Shown here one piece after another: positions 41,206 to 49,622 of a stretch of DNA of 64,000 nucleotides. A model generated the notes under the pieces. It was not told the DNA's origin, did not search any database, and saw only the letters and a program-made list of their open reading frames with translations. Within the stretch, counting starts at the first letter, position 1; each line of letters begins with the position of its first letter. The position numbers were made by a program, and so were the translations under genes. The stretch is from DASPKM01 sp035628135 (lineage in GTDB: Bacteria > Bacteroidota > Bacteroidia > Chitinophagales > Chitinophagaceae), in NCBI GenBank assembly GCA_035628135.1, contig DASPKM010000010.1:1-64000 (forward strand). The letters are read 5' to 3'.

Positions 41206-42774
41206 ATGCTGGATCAGAATATATTATTACTCATCACCGCAGGTGTTGCGCTTATCATCGGCATCATAGCGGGTAAGTTCATTTTCGCTAAAAATACCCG
41301 CAAGCAGGTGGAAGCGGCCGAAGAACAGGCCCAGAAAATTGTAAGAGACGCCCAGACCAATGCAGAGAACCTGAAAAAAGAAAAACTGCTGGAAGCCAAG
41401 GAAAGATTCGTTCAACTGAAAGCAGAGCACGACAAGGAAGTGTTGGAGAGAAACCGCCGCCTGGGAGAATCCGAAAACCGTATCAAACAAAAGGAGCTTT
41501 CCATCAACCAGAAGATGGACCAACTGGAAAAGCAGGTTAAGGACAACGACTCCATCAAAGAAAACCTCAGCCGCCAGATAGAAGTAGTGAACCAGAAACG
41601 CACCGAGCTGGAAAAACACCAGGAAGAACACATCCGCCGCCTTGAAAAAATTGCCGGCCTTACCGCCGACGAAGCCAAGGCCCAATTGGTAGAGAGCCTG
41701 AAACACGAAGCACATACCCAGGCCCTGGCCGTTCAGCAGGAAATCATCGATGAGGCCAAGCTCAAGGCCAACAAGGAAGCGCGCAAGATCATCATCCAAA
41801 CCATTCAACGTACTGCAGCTGAGCAGGCCATCGAAAACTCGATCACCGTTTTCAACCTGGAAAGCGATGAGATCAAGGGCCAGATCATCGGCCGCGAGGG
41901 GCGCAACATCCGCGCTATCGAAGCGGCAACAGGCGTAGACCTTATTGTGGATGACACACCCGAAGCCATTATCCTCTCGTCTTTCGATCCGCTTCGCCGG
42001 GAGATAGCCCGTTTATCGTTGCAAAGGCTGGTAACCGATGGCCGTATACACCCCGCCAGGATAGAGGAAGTAGTAGAAAAAACCCGCCGCCAGATAGAAG
42101 AGCAGGTGATTGAAATCGGCGAACGCACCGTTATTGAGCTGGGCATTCACGGACTGCACAAAGAGCTGGTGCGCATAGTAGGTAAGATGCGCTTCCGCTC
42201 GTCTTACGGCCAAAACCTGCTGATGCACAGCCGCGAAGTGGCCAATCTATGTTCCATCATGGCCTCCGAGCTGGGATTGAATCCCAAGCTGGCCAAACGC
42301 GCCGGGTTGCTGCACGATATCGGCAAGGTGCCTGACGAGGAAACTGAACTGAGCCACGCCTTGCTGGGAGCCAGGCTGGCCGAAAAATATGGTGAGAATC
42401 CCGCAGTGGTAAATGCCATTGGCGCCCACCACGATGAAATGGAAATGCAGTATGTTATTTCTCCCATTGTGCAGGCCTGCGACGCCATCAGCGGTGCAAG
42501 GCCCGGCGCGCGCAGGGAGATCATGCAGCAATACCTGCAGCGCATTAAAGAGCTGGAAAACCTGGCACTGACCTACAACGGCGTGGAGAAGGCCTATGCC
42601 ATCCAGGCCGGCCGCGAGCTACGCGTAATTGTTGAAGCAGATAAGGTTACCGATGGGGACAGTGATAAGCTGAGCTTTGAAATTGCCCAGAAGATCCAGA
42701 CCGAAATGACCTATCCCGGCCAGATCAAAGTGACGGTTATCAGGGAAAAGCGGGCAGTAAACGTGGCGCGTTAA
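41206..42774 (+). CDS. rny: Ribonuclease Y
   Basis: 522 residues. N-terminal membrane anchor (LLLITAGVALIIGIIAGKFI), a long coiled coil (about 30-200), KH domain (IIGREGRNIRAIEAATGVDL), and HD domain with LLMHSREVANLCSIMASELG and LLHDIGKVPD, HHDEMEM. C-terminal IQAGRELRVIVE and PGQIKVTVIREKRA. It is the endonuclease that starts mRNA decay at the membrane in many bacteria. The family members have one HD site each. The start is at 41206. Upstream shows TATCTTCG as a weak promoter. Confidence 0.94.
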   Translation: MLDQNILLLITAGVALIIGIIAGKFIFAKNTRKQVEAAEEQAQKIVRDAQTNAENLKKEKLLEAKERFVQLKAEHDKEVLERNRRLGESENRIKQKELSINQKMDQLEKQVKDNDSIKENLSRQIEVVNQKRTELEKHQEEHIRRLEKIAGLTADEAKAQLVESLKHEAHTQALAVQQEIIDEAKLKANKEARKIIIQTIQRTAAEQAIENSITVFNLESDEIKGQIIGREGRNIRAIEAATGVDLIVDDTPEAIILSSFDPLRREIARLSLQRLVTDGRIHPARIEEVVEKTRRQIEEQVIEIGERTVIELGIHGLHKELVRIVGKMRFRSSYGQNLLMHSREVANLCSIMASELGLNPKLAKRAGLLHDIGKVPDEETELSHALLGARLAEKYGENPAVVNAIGAHHDEMEMQYVISPIVQACDAISGARPGARREIMQQYLQRIKELENLALTYNGVEKAYAIQAGRELRVIVEADKVTDGDSDKLSFEIAQKIQTEMTYPGQIKVTVIREKRAVNVAR

Positions 42775-42848
42775 CAGCGATTGGAGATCACAGGTAACAA
42801 TTGCCGATTTAAATATGCTTTGGCATGGGGAATCTGAAAATTTTCCCA

Positions 42849-42856
42849 TACCTTTG
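42849..42856 (+). promoter_or_regulatory. -7 promoter element of rplS
   Basis: TACCTTTG fits the Bacteroidota sigma-A -7 consensus TAnnTTTG and lies 20 bases before the rplS start. A TTG at proper spacing is not obvious. Confidence 0.55.
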
Positions 42857-42875
42857 CCACCCTTAATTAAAAGTC

Positions 42876-43235
42876 ATGAACGCAGTTCAATTCGTGCACG
42901 AACAGTTGACAGGGCAAAAAGAACTCCCCAAGTTTAAAGCCGGTGATAATGTCACTGTCAATTATAAAGTGGTAGAAGGAAACAAGACCCGTATCCAGGG
43001 TTTTAAGGGCGATGTTATCAAGCGCCAGGGAACCGGGCATACCGCCACATTTACCGTTAGAAAGATATCCGATGGCGTAGGCGTGGAAAGGACCTTCCCC
43101 GTTTACTCTCCCAATATTGAATCGATAGAAGTGAATAAAGCAGGCCGCGTACGCCGCGCAAAACTGTACTACCTCCGCAGCAGGAGTGGTAAAAGCGCGC
43201 GCATCAAAGAAAAGCGCATGGCTGTTGAAGCATAA
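42876..43235 (+). CDS. rplS: 50S ribosomal protein L19
   Basis: 119 residues, family length. Typical L19 text: LPKFKAGDNVTVNYKVVEGN, RIQGFKGDVIKRQGTGHTAT, FTVRKISDGVGVERTFPVYS, SIEVNKAGRVRRAKLYYLR, ending with a basic tail. It sits at the 30S/50S interface. Transcribed alone, with a promoter element before it and a terminator after it. Confidence 0.97.
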   Translation: MNAVQFVHEQLTGQKELPKFKAGDNVTVNYKVVEGNKTRIQGFKGDVIKRQGTGHTATFTVRKISDGVGVERTFPVYSPNIESIEVNKAGRVRRAKLYYLRSRSGKSARIKEKRMAVEA

Positions 43236-43256
43236 AACCTTCCAAAGCATTTTTAG

Positions 43257-43286
43257 AAGCTGTCTCGGAAATAGACAGCTTTTTTT
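43257..43286 (+). terminator. Terminator of rplS
   Basis: AAGCTGTCT-cggaaat-AGACAGCTT followed by six T. Directly downstream of the rplS stop. Confidence 0.85.
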
Positions 43287-43375
43287 ATGACTAAACCTTT
43301 TGACCTTTAACCCTTCAAAAAAAGCGTTACATTCACTAAACCGTTACCTTTGCCGGTACGATTAAACTTCAAATT

Positions 43376-43603
43376 ATGTACTTCTTAAGCACCTTATTAT
43401 TGACCATGCCCGGGGGCACTGAGTGGGTTCTGATTATTCTTGCGGTACTGATCCTTTTTGGTGGACGCAAGATCCCTGAGTTCATGCGTGGCCTGGGAAG
43501 AGGCATCCGGGAATTCAACGATGCCAAAAGCAATGTAAAGAAGGAGATCGAGGATGGCATGCAGGAAAAAGACACCAAATCATCTTCTGCAACCTCTCAC
43601 TAA
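43376..43603 (+). CDS. tatA: Twin-arginine translocase subunit TatA/TatE
   Basis: 75 residues. One membrane helix (TEWVLIILAVLILFGGRKIP) followed by the amphipathic helix of the TatA hinge (EFMRGLGRGIREFNDAKSNV) and an acidic-basic tail. The FGGRKIPE hinge is diagnostic. TatA oligomers form the translocation path for folded, twin-arginine substrates such as the DUF1501 protein at 22301-23878. TACCTTTG at 43345-43352 is a -7 element, with a 23-base leader. Confidence 0.93.
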   Translation: MYFLSTLLLTMPGGTEWVLIILAVLILFGGRKIPEFMRGLGRGIREFNDAKSNVKKEIEDGMQEKDTKSSSATSH

Positions 43604-43639
43604 AGGGTAAGCTAACAGCATAGTAAGCAGGCTTGCGCT

Positions 43640-45094
43640 TTGTTTAGCTTCAGCTCTATACAAGATTATCATGCACAGCTTCTGAGCGGTCTTAACAGCT
43701 GCGAAGAAGCAGTGCATTTTTATTTGCAGCAAATACAATCCAGGACTTCACTCAATGCTTACGTTCGCGTATATGCGGACGTTGCCTTGCAACGAGCAAG
43801 ACAATTAGACGCATCGCGGAAAAACAACGTCCCCATGGGCAGGTTGCACGGCGTAGTGGTAGCATTAAAAGACGTGCTGTGCTATAAAGGCCATGCCGTA
43901 ACCGCTGCATCGGGCATTCTTCAGGACTTTGTTTCCATTTACAATGCTACGGTAGTGGAGCGGCTGCTGGCCGAAGAAGCCATTATTATCGGCCATGCTA
44001 ATTGTGATGAATTTGCAATGGGCTCCACCAATGAGCATTCCTTTTATGGCAAGGTATTGAACCCGCTGGATGAAACGCGGGTTCCAGGCGGTTCCTCCGG
44101 GGGCTCAGCGGCCGCGGTAGCGGCCGGCCTTTGCATGGTAAGCCTGGGTAGCGATACCGGTGGCTCTGTGCGTCAACCGGCCGATTTCTGCGGCGTGGTG
44201 GGCATGAAGCCTACGTATGGCCGCGTATCGCGGAATGGACTGTTGGCCTATGCCTCATCCTTTGACCAGGTAGGCGTTATCGGCAACAACGTTGCTGATG
44301 TGGCCACGGTATTGGAAGTAATTGCCGGCCCCGACGGATTGGACGGGACGGCCGCCCCGCACGTCGTTCCTTCCTATACAAACTTCGAAGCGCCGCAAAG
44401 GCCATATAAACTCGCTTATTTCACGGACGCCATCGATCACCCGGGATTGAATCCCGAGATCAGGCAACGCTTCCTGTCGTTCTTTGAAGACCTGCGCCGA
44501 AGCGGCCACCAGGTGCAGGGTATTCGTTTCGAATACCTGGATTACATCATACCGGCGTATTACATTCTTACCACGGCTGAAGCTTCCAGCAACCTTGCGC
44601 GGTACGACGGCATTAAATATGGCGCCCGCCGGGCAGAGGGTGGGACTGAATTAACAGCCTTTTATAAAAAAAATCGGTCGGCCGGTTTCGGGGCCGAGGT
44701 AAAGCGCCGCATCCTGCTGGGAACCTTTGTGTTAAGCGCCGGATATTACGATGCCTACTTTGAAAAAGCCCAACAAGCGAGAAAAAAAATTTTAGAAAAA
44801 ACCGAGTTGATTTTCAATGAGTTCGATGCTGTCATTTTGCCGGTTTCGCCCGAAACGGCTTATAAAACCGGCGAGAAAAACCAGGATCCCATCAGCATGT
44901 ATCTGGCTGATATCTATACGGTTTATGCCAACCTTACGGGCATACCAGCCATATCGGTCCCCCTGTTCCTTCACTCCAACGGCCTGCCCTATGGCCCCCA
45001 GATTATGACAAACCGATTTCAAGAGTTATCTTTGTTTCAATTCGCGCATCACCTGATGCAACAATATAAGTCCTTCGACAAGGTGACCAGTTAA
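43640..45094 (+). CDS. gatA: Glu-tRNA(Gln)/Asp-tRNA(Asn) amidotransferase subunit A
   Basis: 484 residues, read from a TTG start because no ATG occurs in frame before codon 57. Amidase signature: GRLHGVVVALKDVL with the catalytic Lys, then VPGGSSGGSAAAVAAGLC and SDTGGSVRQPADFCGVVG with the Ser-cisSer-Lys triad, KPTYGRVSRNGLLAYASSFD, and VILPVSPETA. It releases ammonia from glutamine for conversion of misacylated Glu-tRNA(Gln). gatB and gatC are not adjacent. The gene follows tatA by 36 bases and may share its transcript. Confidence 0.93.
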   Translation: MFSFSSIQDYHAQLLSGLNSCEEAVHFYLQQIQSRTSLNAYVRVYADVALQRARQLDASRKNNVPMGRLHGVVVALKDVLCYKGHAVTAASGILQDFVSIYNATVVERLLAEEAIIIGHANCDEFAMGSTNEHSFYGKVLNPLDETRVPGGSSGGSAAAVAAGLCMVSLGSDTGGSVRQPADFCGVVGMKPTYGRVSRNGLLAYASSFDQVGVIGNNVADVATVLEVIAGPDGLDGTAAPHVVPSYTNFEAPQRPYKLAYFTDAIDHPGLNPEIRQRFLSFFEDLRRSGHQVQGIRFEYLDYIIPAYYILTTAEASSNLARYDGIKYGARRAEGGTELTAFYKKNRSAGFGAEVKRRILLGTFVLSAGYYDAYFEKAQQARKKILEKTELIFNEFDAVILPVSPETAYKTGEKNQDPISMYLADIYTVYANLTGIPAISVPLFLHSNGLPYGPQIMTNRFQELSLFQFAHHLMQQYKSFDKVTS

Positions 45095-45236
45095 TTTTCA
45101 AACGTTGAAGGGCGGTCGGCGACAAAAATTTCCATCCACTATCCAGAATTTCCCATCCAACGATCCTTTGAATCCGGCATCATAATTGCCTGAATCCGCA
45201 ACCCCACCGACCGGTCTAACTTAAAATTGAAAACTA

Positions 45237-46382
45237 ATGAGCAAAACAAGACTTTTATTGTTTGGCGTCATGATCTTTGGATTGATGTCATTCACGGCAG
45301 GAGGGAACGAGAGAACCGATGGTTTGTCTTCCCGTCAGGTCTTGGGTATGTACACCGATACTACCCTGGAAAAGGCCACGAGTGATAAAGACCAGGGCAG
45401 TTCCTCTGCATCCGCTACCACTACTGCTGCCATTAAAACTAACAATCTCCAGACTGGCTTTAACGATCTTTTCATTACCGGTTCCAACGGGGTCAAGCTC
45501 AATTCGAGGGCTGTTGGCTTCGTGCAGGACTATATGGAAAAGAACAGCAGCAAGCTGGAAAAAATGAAGAGCTGGGGCCGTCCCTATTTTAACATGATCG
45601 ATGGCATCCTGCTCAAACACGGTTTACCCAAGGAATTGAAATACCTGGCCGTTATTGAATCCGAGCTTAAACCCAGCGCTGTTTCCTGGGCAGGCGCGGT
45701 CGGCCCCTGGCAATTGATGCCCGGCACTGCCCGCGTGCTTGGATTGAAAGTGAACAAACGCATAGACGAGCGGGTAGATTATCATAAAAGCACCCATGCC
45801 GCCGCTAAATACCTGAAAGACCTGTACAACGAGTTCGGGGATTGGCTGCTGGTGATTGCAGCTTACAATGGAGGCCCCGGTAACGTATACAGCGCCATCC
45901 GCAGGAGCGGCAGCCGTAACTTCTGGAAACTGCAGTATTATCTGCCTGCCGAATCCAGGACGCACGTAAAAAAATTCATCGGCACTCATTACATTTTCGA
46001 AGGTCAGGGAGGGCTTACCACTCTTACCAAGCAGGAAGCCACCGAGCAACTGGGAGCGTCTGCAATATTGCTGCGCCAACTGACCAGGGAAGAATTGGAG
46101 AATATCGAGTCACTGAATATTTCCGGCAAATACCACTCCACCGTTATTGCAAAGGTGGTGCTCATGGAAGTTGATGAGTTCAACAGGTATAATCCTGAAT
46201 TCGACCGGCTGATGGCGAATAGCTCAGTGTACGAATTAAAGCTGCCTGCTGAAAAAATGAGCTTATTTGTTGCCAACAAATACCAGATACTGAATGAATC
46301 TGTTCAGTTGCTGCTGAGCGGCGCCACTGCGGAAACCGCACCGGCTGTTAAACCAGTTGTAGCCAAATCTAAAGCACAGTAA
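45237..46382 (+). CDS. Lytic murein transglycosylase (MltD-like, GH23)
   Basis: 381 residues with a signal-like start (LLLFGVMIFGLMSFTAGG). The SLT domain is at about 120-260: LPKELKYLAVIESELKPSAV with catalytic Glu in the IESEL motif, AGAVGPWQLMPGTARVLGL, RVDYHKSTHAAAKYLKDLYN, DWLLVIAAYNGGPGNVYSAI. It cleaves peptidoglycan glycan strands to 1,6-anhydro products. LysM repeats of classical MltD are absent. The C-terminus is an Ala/Val-rich tail. Single gene; a hairpin follows. Confidence 0.88.
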   Translation: MSKTRLLLFGVMIFGLMSFTAGGNERTDGLSSRQVLGMYTDTTLEKATSDKDQGSSSASATTTAAIKTNNLQTGFNDLFITGSNGVKLNSRAVGFVQDYMEKNSSKLEKMKSWGRPYFNMIDGILLKHGLPKELKYLAVIESELKPSAVSWAGAVGPWQLMPGTARVLGLKVNKRIDERVDYHKSTHAAAKYLKDLYNEFGDWLLVIAAYNGGPGNVYSAIRRSGSRNFWKLQYYLPAESRTHVKKFIGTHYIFEGQGGLTTLTKQEATEQLGASAILLRQLTREELENIESLNISGKYHSTVIAKVVLMEVDEFNRYNPEFDRLMANSSVYELKLPAEKMSLFVANKYQILNESVQLLLSGATAETAPAVKPVVAKSKAQ

Positions 46383-46394
46383 TTTAAATAATTG

Positions 46395-46438
46395 AATGGT
46401 CAATGGTGAATGGACAGTTTCGTTCATCATTGACCATT
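46395..46438. terminator. Hairpin between convergent mltD-like and pabB genes
   Basis: AATGGTCAATGGTGAA and TTCATCATTGACCATT pair at 15 of 16 positions around a 12-base loop. No T run follows, so it may act in both directions as a weak terminator, or as an mRNA-stability element. Confidence 0.55.
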
Positions 46439-46444
46439 TGCCGT

Positions 46445-47737
46445 TCAGGATGAACCCAGCACTTTTTTGATGGCCGCCGCTTTTAGCAGGCATTCTTCAT
46501 ATTCTTTTTCAGGATCGCTGTAAAACGTAATGCCTGAACCCACCTGGTAAGAAAGATAGCTATTGACAGTATTGTACAGGATGCTGCGGATAACCACGTT
46601 GAAGTCAAAATCGCCGTCCGGCGTTACATATCCTACCGCGCCGGAAAAAAGCCCGCGCCTCGTCCTTTCGTATTGTTCTATCAATTCCATTACTCTTTTT
46701 TTGGGCGCGCCTGTCATGGAGCCCATGGGAAATGTGGCTTGTATTGCTTCTGTCCAATGCAGGCCGGCCTTTAGCTGTCCACTAACAGTAGAGATCATCT
46801 GGTGTACCTGCGGGAAGCTGTATACGCCAAACAGTTCGTCTACCCGCACGGTGCTTTCCTCGCAGATCTTCGAAAGGTCGTTGCGCACAAGGTCTACTAT
46901 CATTACATTCTCGCTCCGGTCTTTGGCGCTGTTGTATAGTTCCTGTTTTTTTTGCTGATCCGATTCGGTGCTGATATGGTCCCGCTCCCATGTTCCCTTT
47001 ACCGGCTGCGAAACGATGCGGTTGCCGCTTTTTTTAAGATAGCGTTCGGGACTTGCGCATAGCAGGTATTTATCATCGGTTTTATAAAAAGCCGTGAATG
47101 GGTTGGGAGAAATGGCAGAGAGTTGTTCATAGGCTTGTACAGGATCGATAAGCGCGGGTGAAGCAAAAAATTCCTGGCAGAAATTGATCTCGTAGCAATC
47201 GCCCCGCAGGATATGCTTTTGCAATGCCCTTACTACGTCCAGGTATTCATTTTTAGTAAACCGGCTTTGTATTTCGAGGGAAGCCCGTTGTGTGGCCCGG
47301 GGCTGCGCTGTGGTCTTGCAAACAGCTTCAAATACCTCTACGGGATCTATGCCTATACAGGAGATGGTGATGGTGTTGCGCTGCAGTTGGATGACCGTTT
47401 CAGGCACAAAGAAGAACATATCGGCAAAGCCTATGCGATCCGGATGTGCCGAAGTAAGTTGTTCTGTTTCGTTTTTAAGATCGTAAGCAAAGTGACCGAA
47501 CAGCCAGTCCTCCAGTCCGTTTGAAAAATCCCTCAGTTCTCTAAATGCTTTCCCGGAATGGGTTTGAAATGATTGAATGGCGCCGGCGCCCAACAGGCAT
47601 TCGTAGGTATGGGGCGACAAGCCATAATGATGGTCGTCCAGAAAACAACAAATGTTGAACCGGGAAGCCCAATTCAACATTTGCGATTGTATACCTGGAA
47701 ATGCAGTAATATCGAAAGAAGCAGCTATTCTGTTCAA
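46445..47737 (-). CDS. pabB: Aminodeoxychorismate synthase component I (PabB)
   Basis: 430 residues from a TTG start; the next in-frame ATG is at codon 20. The chorismate-binding domain has LRGDCYEINFCQEF, PFTAFYKTDDKYLLCASPER, SQPVKGTWERD with the Lys that marks PabB (TrpE has Ala there), VDLVRNDLSKICEESTVRV, and FPMGSMTGAPKKRVMELIEQ. It adds ammonia to chorismate for 4-aminobenzoate and folate synthesis. The glutamine amidotransferase partner (pabA) is not adjacent. It could instead be annotated anthranilate synthase-like, but the PVKGT motif argues for PabB. Confidence 0.88.
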   Translation of the reverse strand: MNRIAASFDITAFPGIQSQMLNWASRFNICCFLDDHHYGLSPHTYECLLGAGAIQSFQTHSGKAFRELRDFSNGLEDWLFGHFAYDLKNETEQLTSAHPDRIGFADMFFFVPETVIQLQRNTITISCIGIDPVEVFEAVCKTTAQPRATQRASLEIQSRFTKNEYLDVVRALQKHILRGDCYEINFCQEFFASPALIDPVQAYEQLSAISPNPFTAFYKTDDKYLLCASPERYLKKSGNRIVSQPVKGTWERDHISTESDQQKKQELYNSAKDRSENVMIVDLVRNDLSKICEESTVRVDELFGVYSFPQVHQMISTVSGQLKAGLHWTEAIQATFPMGSMTGAPKKRVMELIEQYERTRRGLFSGAVGYVTPDGDFDFNVVIRSILYNTVNSYLSYQVGSGITFYSDPEKEYEECLLKAAAIKKVLGSS

Positions 47738-47753
47738 CAGTCAATGCTGTTTT

Positions 47754-48206
47754 TTAAAAATCGTCTTCGTCGTCATCCACCGAGTCATTGAACAGGCCCA
47801 TGTCTTTGAACTCGTCGTCTTCAAAGTTGAAGTCATCATCTTCTTTACCGGCCTTCTTACCGCCGCCGCCTGCGGCTTTCTTTACCCTGGACTTGGGAAT
47901 GTCGAACTCATCGAAGTCAGGATCCCAAGTGTCTTCCTCTTCCACTTTATCCCAATCATCTACCTCGTCAACATCATTGTCGTCGTCATCATCATCCTCA
48001 TCATCTTCGTCCTTCTTCTTGGTGCCTTTACTGGCTTTCTTTGCTGGTGATGATGATTTACTCACCGGAGCATCATCATCTTCCTCCAACTCATCATCAT
48101 CATCTTCCTCTTCCTTCTTTTTGGATTTGGAAGGCGTTTTTTTCGAGGACTCATCGGTCACTTTAGAGGCCGATTTTTTAGGTGTATTTTTTTCTGACTT
48201 TGCCAT
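47754..48206 (-). CDS. Highly acidic low-complexity protein
   Basis: 150 residues from MAKSEK. Alternating Lys/Ser-rich (KKSASKVTDESSKKTPSKSK) and Asp/Glu-rich blocks (DEDDEDDDDDDNDVDEVDDW), with short ordered islands DTWDPDFDEFDIPKSRV and FKDMGLFNDSVDD. Predicted disordered. Similar acidic proteins are common in Bacteroidota next to purA or pabB, resembling the C-terminal half of RNA polymerase delta in composition only. The role is unknown. The stop lies 16 bases from the pabB start. Confidence 0.65.
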   Translation of the reverse strand: MAKSEKNTPKKSASKVTDESSKKTPSKSKKKEEEDDDDELEEDDDAPVSKSSSPAKKASKGTKKKDEDDEDDDDDDNDVDEVDDWDKVEEEDTWDPDFDEFDIPKSRVKKAAGGGGKKAGKEDDDFNFEDDEFKDMGLFNDSVDDDEDDF

Positions 48207-48298
48207 AGTCATCAGGATTACTCTTGTAAAATTTCAGCGAAGTTTTTAATCCGCCAAATTTTTCAAAGAAAAATTTTAGCGCAAAAACCGCCTGATTT

Positions 48299-49561
48299 TT
48301 AAACGGGAATTATCTGTTCCCGGCCCGGTCCATTTGAAATATACCGCACCGGAACACCTACAAATTCGTTTATAAAGTTCACATATTGTAACATATTTTC
48401 AGGTAGTTCTTTCGCTGACTTTTTCTGGCTGGTATCGGTATTCCAGCCCGCCATTTTTTTGTATTGGGGATCAATGCGCACCCTGGTCATTTGGAAAGGC
48501 ACAGCGTCCACAACAATGTCGTTAATCTTGTAGCCGTTGCATACCTGCAAATCTTCGAAACCATCCAGCACATCTGCCTTGGTCATTACCATTTTTGTAA
48601 CGCCGTTTACCATCGATGCAAATTTCAACGCCACCAGGTCAATCCATCCGCACCGCCTTGGCCGGCCGGTGGTTGCACCAAATTCGTTGCCGACCTTCCT
48701 GAGTGTTTCACCGGTGTCATCCATCAGCTCTGTTGGAAAAGGGCCGCCGCCTACCCTGGTGCAATATGCCTTGGTTACGCCGATTACGTCCCTTATTTTT
48801 TGCGGGGCTATTCCCAGGCCCGAGCACACGCCGGAAATAGTAGTGTTGGAGGATGTAACAAAGGGAAAGGTCCCAAAGTCCAGGTCCAGCATGCTGCCCT
48901 GAGCGCCCTCGGCCAATACTTTTTTACCGTTGCTTATCTGGTCATTGATATAATACTCACCATTCACGATGTTCAGTTGCTTGAGGAATTCCAGCGATTC
49001 AAAAAATTCATCTTCCCACGCTGAAATGTCCTCTGTAAACCCGTAGTTGTCCAGCAACTTCTGGTGTTTCAGGCGCAATTTGATGTATGCGGTAATGAAG
49101 CTCTTGTCGAGCAAGTCGCCCACACGCAGGCCGTTACGGCCGGTTTTGTCCATGTATGCAGGGCCGATGCCCTTGAGCGTTGATCCTATTTTATCAGAAC
49201 CCTTGGAAGTTTCAGACGCTTTGTCCAGCGCACGATGGGTTGGCAAAATGAGATGGGCGCGGTGAGAAATAAAAAGATTTTTTTTTACGTCGGCGCCAAA
49301 CCTTGCCACGGTATCACATTCACGCCTAAGCGTAACGGGATCCAGCACAACACCGTTACCGATGAGGTTGAAAGTATTTTCATGAAAAACGCCGGAAGGT
49401 ATCTGGTGCAGCACTATTTTTTCACCATTCACGTACAAGGTATGTCCTGCGTTGGGGCCGCCCTGGAACCGGGCTATGACATCGTAATTGGGAGCAAAAT
49501 AATCGACGATCTTTCCTTTTCCTTCATCGCCCCATTGAAGGCCAAGAATTGCATCTACCAT
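48299..49561 (-). CDS. purA: Adenylosuccinate synthetase
   Basis: 420 residues. Signature GLQWGDEGKGKIVDYFA (P-loop), RFQGGPNAGHTLYV, GNGVVLDP, KGIGPAYMDKTGRNGLRVGD, AEGAQGSMLDLDFGTFPFVT, SSNTTISGVCSGLGI, TRVGGGPFPTEL, and GATTGRPRRCGWIDLVAL. It makes adenylosuccinate from IMP and aspartate with GTP in AMP synthesis. A TATTTTTG -7 element (49587-49594) gives a 26-base leader. The gene follows rel with 61 bases between. Confidence 0.97.
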   Translation of the reverse strand: MVDAILGLQWGDEGKGKIVDYFAPNYDVIARFQGGPNAGHTLYVNGEKIVLHQIPSGVFHENTFNLIGNGVVLDPVTLRRECDTVARFGADVKKNLFISHRAHLILPTHRALDKASETSKGSDKIGSTLKGIGPAYMDKTGRNGLRVGDLLDKSFITAYIKLRLKHQKLLDNYGFTEDISAWEDEFFESLEFLKQLNIVNGEYYINDQISNGKKVLAEGAQGSMLDLDFGTFPFVTSSNTTISGVCSGLGIAPQKIRDVIGVTKAYCTRVGGGPFPTELMDDTGETLRKVGNEFGATTGRPRRCGWIDLVALKFASMVNGVTKMVMTKADVLDGFEDLQVCNGYKINDIVVDAVPFQMTRVRIDPQYKKMAGWNTDTSQKKSAKELPENMLQYVNFINEFVGVPVRYISNGPGREQIIPV

Positions 49562-49586
49562 GAAATTGTGTTAATGTTGAGCGTGG

Positions 49587-49594
49587 CAAAAATA
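49587..49594 (-). promoter_or_regulatory. -7 promoter element of purA
   Basis: On the minus strand the bases read TATTTTTG, matching TAnnTTTG, 26 bases before the purA ATG. The upstream -33 TTG is not clear. Confidence 0.45.
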
Positions 49595-49622
49595 ACGGCA
49601 AATAATTATAATCGCCGATTAT